Part shown: positions 54,267-63,403 of the stretch, in pieces
Position numbering within the stretch: position 1 is the first letter of the stretch
Layout: each line of letters starts with the position of its first letter
Assembly: GCA_041398605.1 (NCBI GenBank)
Contig: JAWKUK010000021.1
Span: 62,001 to 126,000 of the forward strand
Length of the DNA stretch: 64,000 nucleotides
Origin: JAWKUK01 sp041398605
GTDB lineage: Bacteria; Planctomycetota; UBA1135; GCA-002686595
Direction: 5' to 3'
Translations under genes and position numbers: made by a program
Notes under the pieces: model-generated
What the model was told of the DNA's origin: nothing
What the model saw: only the letters and a program-made list of their open reading frames with translations
Database searches by the model: none

Positions 54267-54908
54267 TCAGCCGGGCCGCACGGCCAGCGGCGTCTCCGCG
54301 AGCACGCGGTACCGCTCCTCGGGCCGCCCCGGGTCGCTGTCATACAAGCACGCGGTCGGGACGAGGAACGACCCCCGCGGCCGCAGGCCGAGGAACGCTG
54401 CCGGGATGGCCGCACGCGCGCCACCACCCGAGTCCACTCCAGCGGGCGGTCGCGGCGCCCCTACCTCCCCGGACATGCGCTCCCTCGACACACGCGGACG
54501 CGCGACCGTCACGTGGGGCCGGAACGGCCGCGCGCGCTCGCTGGCCGGCATGCGCCAGCCCGCGCCCAGGGCCGCGTTGCGCGCGCGGTTCCGCAGCGCG
54601 TCGAGCCGCCCGAACGAGTCCTCTTCCTCTTCGACGCCGGCCCAGAGGGCGCGCGGGTCCTCCAAGCTCGGGAAGGCGCCGACGCCCGCGAGCCGCAGCT
54701 CCGGCGCGAACAAGCCCCGCGTCTCGTCGCCGAGCGCCCGGGCGACCTGCGTCGGGTTCGGGTGCTCGCCGAGGAAGCACAGCGTCACATGCAAGTCACG
54801 GGCCGGGTAGATCCGGAATTGCGGCTCGGCGAGGGCGCCTTGGACCAACCGCGCGAGCGGCTCCGCGACCGAGTCGGGCAGGGAGAGTCCGATGAAGAGG
54901 CGCGCCAT
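54267..54908 (-). CDS. thpR: RNA 2',3'-cyclic phosphodiesterase (2H/LigT family)
   Basis: 213 residues. Two H-x-T-x motifs: HVTLCFLGEH (about residue 40) and RPHVTVARPR (about 130), the defining pair of the 2H family. RLFIGLSLPDSV at the N-terminus and YRVLAETPLA at the end match ThpR. It opens 2',3'-cyclic phosphates on RNA. A loop of about 30 residues (SGEVGAPRPPAGVDSGGGAR) after the second motif is extra and low in complexity. Confidence 0.88.
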   Translation of the reverse strand: MARLFIGLSLPDSVAEPLARLVQGALAEPQFRIYPARDLHVTLCFLGEHPNPTQVARALGDETRGLFAPELRLAGVGAFPSLEDPRALWAGVEEEEDSFGRLDALRNRARNAALGAGWRMPASERARPFRPHVTVARPRVSRERMSGEVGAPRPPAGVDSGGGARAAIPAAFLGLRPRGSFLVPTACLYDSDPGRPEERYRVLAETPLAVRPG

Positions 54909-55183
54909 GGCACCACTTCACCCGTTCCCCGCGGCGGTTGCCAGCGGCGCGCGATGAAGGCGCCCAAGGGCCCGATAGGCGGAGGGCGCCCCGACCAATC
55001 CCGGTCGCGGCGCCCTCCAGGGCTGATGACTCTCCTGTTCAACCCGAGTGGAGTCGGGCTCGCAACCGACTCCGGCCAGGTGTCCGCGACGTCGGGCCGC
55101 GGCGGGGCACATTTCTTGTGCGGATTTTTTTGGCGTCGCTCTCCGCCCGGTCCGAAGAGGGGCCCCGCGCCGCCCCGCCGCGG

Positions 55184-56083
55184 TCAGATCGAGACGATCT
55201 CGCGCAGCTCGTCGTAGCGGCGCTGGTAGTCCTCGAGGCCGCGCCCGGTCAAGCCGTCGACGCTGAACCCTTCGACGCAGAAGGACGCCGTCACGGTGCC
55301 GTGCAGCATCGCGCGGCGCAGGTTCGCAGCGGTCGCCTCGCCAGCGCGCGCGAGCGAGCCCATGAAGCCGCCGGCGAAGCTGTCGCCTGCGCCGGTCGGG
55401 TCGACGACCTCGGTCACGGGGTACGCCGGCAGGGAGAAGTGCACATCGCTGCCCATCACGAACGCGCCGTGCTCGCCCTTCTTGAGGATCACGTAGCGCG
55501 GCCCCATCGCGAGCACCGCCCGCGCGGCGCGGATCAAGTTCGCTTCGCCTGTGAGCATCGAGGCCTCCTCGTCATTGAGGATGACGCCGTCGACGCGCTT
55601 CAGCAGGAGGTCGAGCTCCGGCCGCGCGATGTCGATCCACAGGTTCATCGTGTCGGCCACGACGAAGTGCGGCTGCTTCACCTGCGCGAGGCCGGCCATC
55701 TGCACGGCCGGGTGCGCGTTCGCCAGGAACACGAAGCGCGAGTCTCGGTACGAATCGGGCAGCTTCGGCTGGAACGTCTCGAGCACGTTCAGCTCGGTGA
55801 AGACGGTGTGCCGCTTGTTCCAATTCGCCTCGTAGCGGCCGCCCCAGCGGAACGTCTTGCCGTCGGCGACTTCGAGCCCGGCCAAGTCGACGCCCCGCCC
55901 TTCGAGGAGCGCTGAGTCCTCGGCCCGCCAGTCGCGTCCGACGACGCTGACGAGTCGAACGGGCGCGTACGGGGCCGCGGCGACCGAGAAGTGCACGGCG
56001 GAGCCGCCGAGGACGCCCGTGCGTTTGGCGTGGATGGTCTCGACGTCGTCGTAGCCGAGGGTGCCGATGGCGAGGAGGGACAT
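55184..56083 (-). CDS. PfkB-family carbohydrate/nucleoside kinase
   Basis: 299 residues from the ATG at 56083. PfkB motif 2 EVVDPTGAGDSFAGGFMGSL holds the catalytic Asp, and LGGSAVHFSVAAAPYA near the N-terminus corresponds to motif 1. ILNDEEASMLTGE is the usual mid-region. The substrate could be adenosine, ribose or another sugar; the motif-1 part differs from ribokinase. No sugar operon is nearby. Upstream frame to 56167 is open but lacks support. Confidence 0.85.
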   Translation of the reverse strand: MSLLAIGTLGYDDVETIHAKRTGVLGGSAVHFSVAAAPYAPVRLVSVVGRDWRAEDSALLEGRGVDLAGLEVADGKTFRWGGRYEANWNKRHTVFTELNVLETFQPKLPDSYRDSRFVFLANAHPAVQMAGLAQVKQPHFVVADTMNLWIDIARPELDLLLKRVDGVILNDEEASMLTGEANLIRAARAVLAMGPRYVILKKGEHGAFVMGSDVHFSLPAYPVTEVVDPTGAGDSFAGGFMGSLARAGEATAANLRRAMLHGTVTASFCVEGFSVDGLTGRGLEDYQRRYDELREIVSI

Positions 56084-56212
56084 CAGGTGCGCTCTTGCGG
56101 GGGTGCTGGGGGGATCTCGAGGGTCTCGGGCGTTGACTTGGTCCCGCCCGACCCCATATGCGAACACGGGCGAACCCTGCGGGTCAAACCCCGAATGGCG
56201 CCCCGGCGCTCG

Positions 56213-57526
56213 TCAGCGGGCCTCCATCGAGGCTCGGCGGGCCTCGGCGACGCGCGCGCGGAGGGCGCGCCCCCCCGCGACCATCACGACGCCGCCGAGC
56301 GCTGCGAGGCCGAGGAGCTCGACGCGGTAGAGCAGGCTGGTCGCGACTCCGATGACGTAGGTCCCGCCGAGGAGCTTTGAGAGCCCGCCGAAGAGCGCCT
56401 CGCCGACGCCGAGCCCCCCGGGCGAGATCGGCACCGCGGCCAGGGTATTGGCGATCGTCATGACCGCCAGCCAGTCCTGCGCGCCGAGCATGCTCCCGAG
56501 CACCCGCGCGGAGAGGACCACGGCGACCGCGTTGGAGAGGTGATTGCCGAGCGACAGGCCGAGCGCGATCAGGACCTCTGTCGGGTGGCTCATCAGCCGC
56601 CGCGCGGAGGCCTCGAGCCGTGCGATGCGCTCGCCGTGCGGCAGCCGCGCCAGGAGCGCGTCGAAGCGCACGAGGCGCCGCAGCCACGGCGTCAAGTACG
56701 CCACGAAGCCCAGCAGCATCGCGCCGCAGAAGGCCGCGACGGGGAGCTTCAACGCGTTGAGCTGGTCCCCTCCGGACAACACAACGACCGTAGCGAGCAG
56801 CACCATCGCAACGAGCCCGAAGACCCGGTCCACGACGACCGTCATGAGCGCTGACGAGCGGTTCTCGGGCTGATCGCGGACGACGGCGAAGGCACGCGCG
56901 ACGTCGCCGCCGTTGAGGCCCGGGATAAAGCTGTTGAAGAAGAGCCCGATGTAAGTGAAGCGCATGGTCGTCCACCACCGCACGTCGCAGCCTTCGAAGC
57001 GCAAGAGGCGCCACCAGCGCGTGATCACGAACAGCGTCGAGAAGATGAGGGCTAGGAAGGGCGCGAGGACGCTCGCGATGCGGACGCCCTCGAGCGCGTG
57101 CGGGATGCCTGGGCTCCAGCCGATCTCGGGCGCCTTGGGCCCGAAGTCGACCTCCACGCCGCCGAGCGCCAGCTCGCCTTCGCGCAGCGTCACGACGCCT
57201 CCTTCGTGGGCGAGCGTCCCGAGCGCTGCGACGACTTCGGGCAGCGCCTTGGGAGAGAGCGCTTGCCCGGGCCAAACGTGGAACTCGACCACGGGCGCGC
57301 GCCAGTCGCCCTCGAGGTCGCCTTCGAGCCGCGAGGCGCCGACGGTCAAGGTGTCGTGCCACGTGACGTTGCCGGCCACGATCCAGATCGCGGCGGCGAG
57401 CACCAGGAGCGGCAGGAGGCGCGCCAAGAGCGCCCGCCCGCCCTTGCCCGTAGGCTTGGCCGGGCTTGCGGGCGTCACGACGGAGTTGACCGGCAAAGGA
57501 GCCGAGGCGGGGGTCCTGGGAGGCAT
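56213..57526 (-). CDS. flippase-like (UPF0104/LPG-synthase TM region) membrane protein
   Basis: 437 residues. One N-terminal helix (LLARLLPLLVLAAAIWIVAG) is followed by a soluble insert of about 90 residues (to about residue 150), then seven or so helices. RWWRLLRFEGCDVRWWTTMR, SFIPGLNGGDVARAFAV and PISPGGLGVGEALFGGL are the family signatures (often N-x-x-P-G-x-x-G-D and G-G-L-G). These proteins move or flip lipids or belong to glycolipid systems. The outer domain between helix 1 and 2 is uncommon in the family and has no motif I know. Confidence 0.8.
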   Translation of the reverse strand: MPPRTPASAPLPVNSVVTPASPAKPTGKGGRALLARLLPLLVLAAAIWIVAGNVTWHDTLTVGASRLEGDLEGDWRAPVVEFHVWPGQALSPKALPEVVAALGTLAHEGGVVTLREGELALGGVEVDFGPKAPEIGWSPGIPHALEGVRIASVLAPFLALIFSTLFVITRWWRLLRFEGCDVRWWTTMRFTYIGLFFNSFIPGLNGGDVARAFAVVRDQPENRSSALMTVVVDRVFGLVAMVLLATVVVLSGGDQLNALKLPVAAFCGAMLLGFVAYLTPWLRRLVRFDALLARLPHGERIARLEASARRLMSHPTEVLIALGLSLGNHLSNAVAVVLSARVLGSMLGAQDWLAVMTIANTLAAVPISPGGLGVGEALFGGLSKLLGGTYVIGVATSLLYRVELLGLAALGGVVMVAGGRALRARVAEARRASMEAR

Positions 57527-57616
57527 GGCGGGCGAGCGACGCGCAGGGAAGGCATCGACCCGCGCTGACAGCGTTCTTAAGGGGTCCCGCGGGGCGGGCG
57601 GCCCTGCGCGCGACGA

Positions 57617-58927
57617 TCAGGGCCTTGACGCCCCCTCTTGGCCGGTGACCCCGGCGCGCGCATCCGTTCCACTGCGGCCTGCCGCGTCTAGCTTGCGTTG
57701 CTCACGGGCTTGGGCGTCGAGCCCTGGCCCCACTTCGCGCCACCAGGCGTCCCAGACCTCTTCGCGGAGGCTCCCGAGCCGTGCGCCGGAGACCGCGTCG
57801 AGCGCGAGCATCGCGTGCGACCGGGCCATGGGGTGGAACAGGTTGTAGCTCGTCGCGACTTGGGTCAGCGCGTAGTAGAGGCCGAAGCGCAGCGTCAGGC
57901 CGGCGCCGTCGGATGCGGCGGCGACCTTGGGCAGCCCGCGTTCGACGAGGAGGCGGCACACCTCGACGCGTGCGTCGGGGATGTCGACGTCTTCGCTTGG
58001 GACCCCAAACGCGGTGTAGGCCTCACCTAGCCCGTCGGGAAGCCGCGCCTGGAGCGGCTCGACGCCGAGTGAGAGGGCGGCCTCGATGAGGAAAGGATCG
58101 CCGAAGACCGCTGCATTCGCGCGCAGCGCCGCTGCGCGCACGTATGGCGCCTCGTCGTGCAGTCCGCGCGCGAGCGCTTCAGTCACGAGGCGCTTCTGGA
58201 GCGCCTCGGACAGGTCGACGAGCGCGCGCTCTGCGGCGTCGGGCAGGCCGCTGAGCCGCAGGAATGGGCTCACCGCGCGCAGCACGCGCCGTCCGCCGGC
58301 GATGTCGACTTCGGCCTCGGCCAGCACGCGGCAGGCGGCTTCGAAGTCGGCGGTCGCGGTCGCGTCGGCCTTGTTGCCGAGGGCGAGCATCTGTTTGGCG
58401 CCGTCGACGAGCGCTTCGAGGCGCACGCGCAGCTCTTCGGCGTTGGCGACCTTGCCGGCTTTGAGCGGTTGGTCGATCCCGAGCCGAAGTCCGTGGGGGG
58501 CGAGCTCGAGCAGGGCGCGCTCGCGTCCGAGCCCCGCCGGGCAGACGCTGGCGTAGCGCGCGAGCTGGCGCACCTGTTCTGCTTCGCGCCACCGGTCGGG
58601 CCCGTCGGTGCTGTGGCTGAGGGCGAGCAGGTTTTCGACGACGGCGTCGGTCGGATCGGGAATGGCGGTATCGTCGCTGCCGCCGAGCCAGCTGCCCTCT
58701 TCGAGCATGCTGGGGTCAACGAAGCCCCGGACGAGTTGCTCGATGGCGCTGCGGAGGTCGCCGACGTAGCGGAGCCGTTCTTCGGACGACATGAGGACGT
58801 CCAAGTTGTGGCTCGCCGCCTCGCTCGACTTGCAGCCACCAGAGACCAACATCCCGGGCCCGAGGAGCCCGAGCACGGCCGCCCCACGCGTCCACCGCGC
58901 CACCCAATCTCCGCGCCGTACGTCCAT
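57617..58927 (-). CDS. lipoprotein-like helical-repeat protein
   Basis: 436 residues from the ATG at 58927. The N-terminus DVRRGDWVARWTRGAAVLGL then LLGPGMLVSGGC looks like a lipoprotein signal with Cys at about 32, although the lipobox SGGC lacks the usual Leu at -3. The rest is alpha-helical with HEAT-like units, such as ALARGLHDEAPYVRAAALRA, and no enzyme motif. It is preceded by the 16-bp minisatellite. Function unknown; likely periplasmic. Confidence 0.7.
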   Translation of the reverse strand: MDVRRGDWVARWTRGAAVLGLLGPGMLVSGGCKSSEAASHNLDVLMSSEERLRYVGDLRSAIEQLVRGFVDPSMLEEGSWLGGSDDTAIPDPTDAVVENLLALSHSTDGPDRWREAEQVRQLARYASVCPAGLGRERALLELAPHGLRLGIDQPLKAGKVANAEELRVRLEALVDGAKQMLALGNKADATATADFEAACRVLAEAEVDIAGGRRVLRAVSPFLRLSGLPDAAERALVDLSEALQKRLVTEALARGLHDEAPYVRAAALRANAAVFGDPFLIEAALSLGVEPLQARLPDGLGEAYTAFGVPSEDVDIPDARVEVCRLLVERGLPKVAAASDGAGLTLRFGLYYALTQVATSYNLFHPMARSHAMLALDAVSGARLGSLREEVWDAWWREVGPGLDAQAREQRKLDAAGRSGTDARAGVTGQEGASRP

Positions 58928-59456
58928 CCCGCGGAGTCTAAGCCGCCCTCCCCCACAACCCAAACCGGAACACCCACCCCCCCAACCCAAGCCCTCCCCC
59001 GAGTCCCAACGCCGCACGAGGCCCACGCCACCCGAAGCCCACGCCACCCGAAGCCCACGCCACCCGAAGCCCACGCCCCCTGAAGCCCACACCCCTGAAG
59101 CCCACGCCCCCTGAAGCCCACTCCACCTGAAGGCCACGCCCCCTGAAACCCACGCCCCCTGAAGCCCACGTCACCTGGAGTCCACGTCACCTGAAGTCCA
59201 CGCCACCTGGAGTCCACGTCACCTGGAGTCCACGTCACCTGAGTCCACGTCACCTGGAGTCCACGCCCCCTGAAGTCCACGTCTCCTGGAATCCACGTCT
59301 CCCTGGAATCCACGTCACCTGGAATCCACGCCTCCTGAATTCCCCACGGCTTCGTCGCGCCAGCGACAGCGCAGCCGCGTCAGCGGCTGCGCCAGAAACC
59401 GCATCACCCGGGCCAGGGTCGGTCGAGCGAAGCTCGACAGACCCTGACCCGGGTGA
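58928..59456. other. 529-bp gene-poor stretch: minisatellite plus two hairpins
   Basis: Between the lipoprotein start and the tmRNA 3' end. From 59021 to 59340 it holds about twenty 16-bp repeats (listed separately). Then comes a 10-bp hairpin (59369-59392, gcgcagccgc/gcggctgcgc) and the long hairpin at 59402-59458. A long open frame across the repeats is explained by repeat composition and is not taken as a gene. Confidence 0.7.
59021..59340. repeat. 16-bp minisatellite, about twenty copies
   Basis: The unit is cccacgccacccgaag at the left, drifting to tccacgtcacctggag at the right. Copies are mostly 16 bp with a few 15- or 17-bp slips (for example near 59241). Left-end copies are nearly identical, which suggests recent expansion from that side. 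The length is not a multiple of three, so the translated frame rotates; it reads as non-coding DNA. Confidence 0.85.
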
Positions 59457-59458
59457 TG
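59402..59458 (-). terminator. 57-nt hairpin directly after ssrA, overlapping the encoded CCA
   Basis: catcacccgggccagggtc (59402-59420) pairs with gaccctgacccgggtgatg (59440-59458) with one G-U. An inner gtcgagc/gctcgac stem has a gaa loop. On the minus strand the hairpin begins inside the tmRNA CCA. It is the likely terminator. Confidence 0.7.
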
Positions 59459-59817
59459 GTGGAGGCGGGGGGAGTCGAACCCCCGTCCCGGAGCCGGCGC
59501 GTGCCGGGCGTCTACGTGTGTAGCCTCATGGATGGTTCTCGCTCCGGGGTCCCCCATGGGCAATGGTTCCGGTGCCAGCCAAGGTAAGGTCTCGTCGGTC
59601 TGCCCCGTGGCGCAGCTCGCCGACCAGTCCGCTAAGTGTCGTCCCCACACGGCCGCGGACACTCCGCGTGGAGACGTGGCCTTACCTAATCAGGCGGCCA
59701 GTGCGTAGTTGTTGTTGGCAAGTAAATTGCCTTCCCTAGAGGATTTTACGGGGTGACTAGAGATCCCCGACACGCAGCCCAGTGGCGGACGGAACCGGTC
59801 GAATCCAGTACGCCCCC
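59457..59817 (-). ncRNA. ssrA: tmRNA (one-piece), tag ANNNYALAA
   Basis: A one-piece tmRNA of 361 nt. The minus strand begins gggggcgtactggattcgac, the 5' tRNA-like half, and ends gttcgactccccccgcctcc, then acca. The ends form a 7-bp acceptor stem (gggggcg with cgcctcc, one G-U). The open reading frame at 59690-59719 reads GCC AAC AAC AAC UAC GCA CUG GCC GCC UGA, giving the tag ANNNYALAA-stop after the alanine carried by the tmRNA. The LAA end is the usual protease signal. It rescues stalled ribosomes with SmpB, encoded 58 bp upstream on the same strand. Confidence 0.95.
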
Positions 59818-59875
59818 AAAGGTAACGCGGGAGCTTAGGCGCAACGGAGCCCGGGTTCAAGGCCCGAATCGGGCC

Positions 59876-60346
59876 TCAGCGCTGGCGCGAGACCGCGCGC
59901 GCCATCTCGCGCTTGTCCGACTTCTCACGCTCGCTCTGGCGCTTGTCATGCAGCTTCTTGCCCTGCGCCAGCGCGATCTCGAGCTTCACCAGCGAGCCCT
60001 GCCAGAAGACCTCCAAAGGCACGATCGTCGTCCCGCGCTGCTTCACCAGCTTCGACCAACGGTCCACCTCGCGCCGCTTCGCCAAGAGCTTGCGCTCGCG
60101 CGTCGGCGCATGGTTCCACATGTTCCCGTGGGTGTACTCGGGGATGTGCGCCTGAATCAACCAGAGGTCGCCCTTCTTGATGACGATGTACGACTCCTGG
60201 AGCGAGATCCGCCCCCCACGCAAGCTCTTCACCTCGGTCCCAGTCAGCACGATCCCGACGGTGAGCTTGTCGAGCACCTCGTACTCATAGAGCGCGCGGC
60301 GGTTCTTCGCGATCGAGCGCGGGGCGTCAGACTTCGCTTGCGGCAT
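59876..60346 (-). CDS. smpB: SsrA-binding protein
   Basis: 156 residues from the ATG at 60346. IAKNRRALYEYEVLDKLTVG, IVLTGTEVKSLRGGRISLQE, then YIVIKKGDLWLIQAHIPEYT and RERKLLAKRREVDRW are all typical of SmpB. The basic C-terminal tail (KKLHDKRQSEREKSDKREMA) enters the ribosome mRNA channel. It binds tmRNA and takes it to stalled ribosomes. Directly upstream of ssrA, same strand, so the two partners are made together. Confidence 0.97.
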   Translation of the reverse strand: MPQAKSDAPRSIAKNRRALYEYEVLDKLTVGIVLTGTEVKSLRGGRISLQESYIVIKKGDLWLIQAHIPEYTHGNMWNHAPTRERKLLAKRREVDRWSKLVKQRGTTIVPLEVFWQGSLVKLEIALAQGKKLHDKRQSEREKSDKREMARAVSRQR

Positions 60347-60459
60347 GGGGCTCGGGCGCTGCCCGAACCGACATTGTAGGACGGCCCACCCGCACGTCGT
60401 GGCCGCCCCACCCCGAAAGAGCGTGGATTCGGCGCGCCAGCGGCCTAACCTCCACCACC

Positions 60460-61902
60460 ATGCCGCACGAACCCGCCCACGCACGGCCCACTTCGGCGTC
60501 CCCGGACCCCCGCCCCTTGCTTACGGAGGCCCTGCAGGGCTTCGCCGGCGACTACGCCGAGCTCCGCTACCACCGCAAACGGACCCGCACCGTGGCCGTC
60601 GAACGCGGCCGCGTGGACCAGGCACGGGCCAGCGAGCACACCGGCGTCGGTGTCCGCGTCATGGTCGACGGCGCCCTCGGCTTCGCGACGACGTCCGACC
60701 TCGAAGCCGGCGCGATCCGCACCGCCCTCGACGAGGCCACCCGCGCCGCCCGCGCGTCCGCCCGCGCCGCCCGAGGGCCGCGCCGGACCCCGCCGCCCCG
60801 CACCGCCCTGGCCGTCGGCCGCTTCGAAGCCCCCGGCGTCGACGACGTCGCCCTGCGCCCGCTCGGCGAAGCCCTCGACCTGACGCTGCGCCTCGAAGAG
60901 CGCGCCCGCGCCGCCAGCGCCCGCATCGCCAGCGCCTCGTGCGCCTACAACGAGATCCTCGAAGAGAAGGGCATCGTGACGAGCGACGGCGCGAGCGCCT
61001 GGACCCGCCTCGTCCGCCCCGAGTTCCGCGTCAGCGCCGTCGCCTCCGAAGGCGGCGAGATGCAGCGCGGCGGCCGCTCGATCGGGGCGACGGGCTCATG
61101 GGACTGCATGTTCCGCGCCGGCTCGGCGGAGGCGCTCGTCGACGAAGCCGCGCGCATGGCCGTCGACCTCCTGTCCGCCGGCTTCCCGGACGCCGGCCGG
61201 CGCAAGCTCCTCCTGTCGCCCGCGCTCGTCGGGCTGCTCGCCCACGAAGCCATCGGGCACACCGTCGAGGCCGACTTCGTGCGCGCTGGATCGTGCGCCG
61301 CCGCCACGCCCGGCCCGCGCCTCGCCTCGGACCTCGTCAACCTCTGTGACTCCGGCGCGAGCCCGTACGACGACGGCGCCAGCGGCATGCTGCACGTCGA
61401 CGACGAAGGCGTCTTGACCCAGGACGTCACGATCATCCGCGAGGGCCGGCTCGCGAGCTACCTGCACGACCGCGAGAGCGCCGCGCACTTCGAGGTGGCG
61501 CCGACAGGCAACAGCCGCGCCTGGGAGTACGACGACGAGCCGCTGATCCGCATGCGCAACACGTTCGTGATGCCGGGCGAGTCGTCGCTCGAAGAGATGA
61601 TCGCAGGCATCGACGACGGGCTCATGCTCGACGGCGCCTCGAACGGCCAAGCCGACGCCAACGGCGAGTTCATGTTCGGCACCCGCCAAGCATGGCCCAT
61701 CAAGAACGGCAAGCTCGGCCCGCTGCAACGCGGCGTCAACATCTCCGGCCTCGCCTTCGATGTGCTCTCGACCGTCGACGCCGTCTCGAGCGACTTCAGG
61801 TGGGAGCTCGGCGCCGGCTACTGCGGCAAGGGACAGCCCGCAAAGGTCGACGCCGGCGGCCCGTGGCTCGCATGCACCATGCTGGTCGGGAGCCGCGCAT
61901 GA
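60460..61902 (+). CDS. tldD: TldD-type zinc metalloprotease
   Basis: 480 residues. LAHEAIGHTVEADFV (about residue 263) is the H-E-x-x-x-H zinc motif of TldD, and EDLGAGYCGKGQP-type WELGAGYCGKGQP near the C-terminus is another family mark. The N-terminal part has the expected AELRYHRKRTRTVAVERG beta-strand. TldD and TldE form a heterodimeric protease that trims small peptides (microcin maturation, CcdA removal). The stop overlaps the ATG of tldE (ATGA), the usual paired layout. Confidence 0.92.
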   Translation: MPHEPAHARPTSASPDPRPLLTEALQGFAGDYAELRYHRKRTRTVAVERGRVDQARASEHTGVGVRVMVDGALGFATTSDLEAGAIRTALDEATRAARASARAARGPRRTPPPRTALAVGRFEAPGVDDVALRPLGEALDLTLRLEERARAASARIASASCAYNEILEEKGIVTSDGASAWTRLVRPEFRVSAVASEGGEMQRGGRSIGATGSWDCMFRAGSAEALVDEAARMAVDLLSAGFPDAGRRKLLLSPALVGLLAHEAIGHTVEADFVRAGSCAAATPGPRLASDLVNLCDSGASPYDDGASGMLHVDDEGVLTQDVTIIREGRLASYLHDRESAAHFEVAPTGNSRAWEYDDEPLIRMRNTFVMPGESSLEEMIAGIDDGLMLDGASNGQADANGEFMFGTRQAWPIKNGKLGPLQRGVNISGLAFDVLSTVDAVSSDFRWELGAGYCGKGQPAKVDAGGPWLACTMLVGSRA

Positions 61903-63335
61903 GCACACGACCCACTTCAACCGAGCGCCACGCCGACGCGACACAGGACCAGGGCGGGCCCGACACGAGCGAGCTCGCCGAGCGCGCAGAAGAGCTGCTC
62001 GCGCTGGCGCTCGCCGCAGGCGCCGACGAAGCCGAGGTCGCCGCGAGCGCGAGCCGCTCCGTCTCGCTCGGCTTCGAAAAGGGCGAGGCCAAGACCGCGC
62101 AGGTCGAGCGCGCGCGCGCCCTCGGCCTGCGCGTGTTCGTCGATCGACGCTTGGGCTTCGTCTCGACGAACCAACTGCACCGCGGCGCGCTCCACGCGGC
62201 CGCCGAGGACGCCATCGCCCTCGCGCGGTCCTCGCCGCGCGATGAAGCCAACGTCCTGCCCGCGCCGCGCATCGCTGACGAGACCTCATTGACCCCCGCC
62301 GCGCTGCGCGCCGCGTTGGATCCCCGCCTCGCCGACTTCGGGATCGACGCGGTTGTCGCGCACGCGAGCGACTTCGTCGCATCCGTGCGCGACCGCGACC
62401 CGCGGCTCTCCGTCGATCAAGCCCATGTGACAGGTCGGATCGAGGCGTTCCTCCTGCGCGCATCCAACGGGCTGGCCCTCGAGCAGACCGACGCCAGCGC
62501 CAGCGGCTCCGTCTTCGGCATGGCCATCGCGGGCAGCGACGTCGGCGGCTTCGACGCGCGCGGGACGATGACACGCACGCTCGACGCGCTCGCCCAGAGC
62601 CTCGCGCAGATCGGGGCGCGCTTCGCCGAGACGGCGCTCGGCAACCTCGGCGCCGGCGCAGGCGAGTCCTATCGCGGGCCGGTCCTCCTCTCACCCGAGG
62701 CGTTCCACGCCATGCTCCTCGGCCCGCTCGTCGCGGCGAGCAGCGCGATCGCGGTCCAGCGCAAGCGCAGCCGCCTCGCAGGCGCGGTCGGGACCGCGAT
62801 CGCAGTGCCCGGGCTCACCGTTCATGACGACCCGACCGACCTCGCGCTCGCCGGCGCGAGCGCGTTCGATCGCGAAGGGCAACCGGCGACGCGCCGCGCC
62901 CTCGTCTCCGAGGGCAGGCTCGAGTCCTACCTCTACAACGGCTATGCCGCTGCGGTCGACGGCGTCGCCTCGACCGGCAACGCCATGGGCGGCGCGCGCT
63001 CGCTGCCAGGGCTCGGGACACACGCGCTTGTCGTCGATGGCGGCGACGGCGGCGACGAGGCAGCGCTCGTCCGCACGCTCGGACGAGGCCTCGTCGTCCA
63101 ACGCTTCTCCGGCAGCGTCGACCCGGCCTCCGGCGACTTCTCCGGCGTCGCGAAGTCCGCGCGCTGGGTCGAGCACGGCGCGCTCGCCCGCCCCGTGCGC
63201 GAGGTGCTGCTCGCCGGCAACGCCTTCGAACTGCTGCGCGGCGCGCTCGTGCTTGCGTCCGAGCCCGAGCTCGTCAGCGGCGGCGCACGCATCCCGTGGG
63301 TCATCGTCGACGGCCTCACCGTGACCGCCGGATGA
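61899..63335 (+). CDS. pmbA: TldE/PmbA-type partner of TldD
   Basis: 478 residues from the ATG at 61899. VSLGFEKGEAKTAQVERARA and RVFVDRRLGFVSTNQL match the TldE N-terminal sheet. GGARSLPGLGTHALVVDGGD and DPASGDFSGVAKSARWVEHG match the C-terminal domain. There is no H-E-x-x-x-H, as expected for the non-catalytic subunit of the TldD/TldE protease. The start overlaps the tldD stop by 4 bp, so the two subunits are translated together. Confidence 0.92.
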   Translation: MSTRPTSTERHADATQDQGGPDTSELAERAEELLALALAAGADEAEVAASASRSVSLGFEKGEAKTAQVERARALGLRVFVDRRLGFVSTNQLHRGALHAAAEDAIALARSSPRDEANVLPAPRIADETSLTPAALRAALDPRLADFGIDAVVAHASDFVASVRDRDPRLSVDQAHVTGRIEAFLLRASNGLALEQTDASASGSVFGMAIAGSDVGGFDARGTMTRTLDALAQSLAQIGARFAETALGNLGAGAGESYRGPVLLSPEAFHAMLLGPLVAASSAIAVQRKRSRLAGAVGTAIAVPGLTVHDDPTDLALAGASAFDREGQPATRRALVSEGRLESYLYNGYAAAVDGVASTGNAMGGARSLPGLGTHALVVDGGDGGDEAALVRTLGRGLVVQRFSGSVDPASGDFSGVAKSARWVEHGALARPVREVLLAGNAFELLRGALVLASEPELVSGGARIPWVIVDGLTVTAG

Positions 63336-63403
63336 ATCCGAGATCTTCCGCCCTTCCCCCATTGACCCCCGCCCCCGCGCCCTCTATTCTCCGCCCCCTC
63401 AAA

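Noticed and set aside
58270..59313. Open minus-strand frame running through the 16-bp minisatellite, giving G-R-G-L-Q-V-T-W-T type repeats
   Set aside because: The repeat length is not a multiple of three and slips occur, so the repeat protein is an artefact; the second half is a shadow of the lipoprotein gene.
59021..59340. Possible CRISPR array
   Set aside because: Units are contiguous 16-bp repeats without unique spacers and no cas genes are present; the repeats at 63645-63825 fail the same test.
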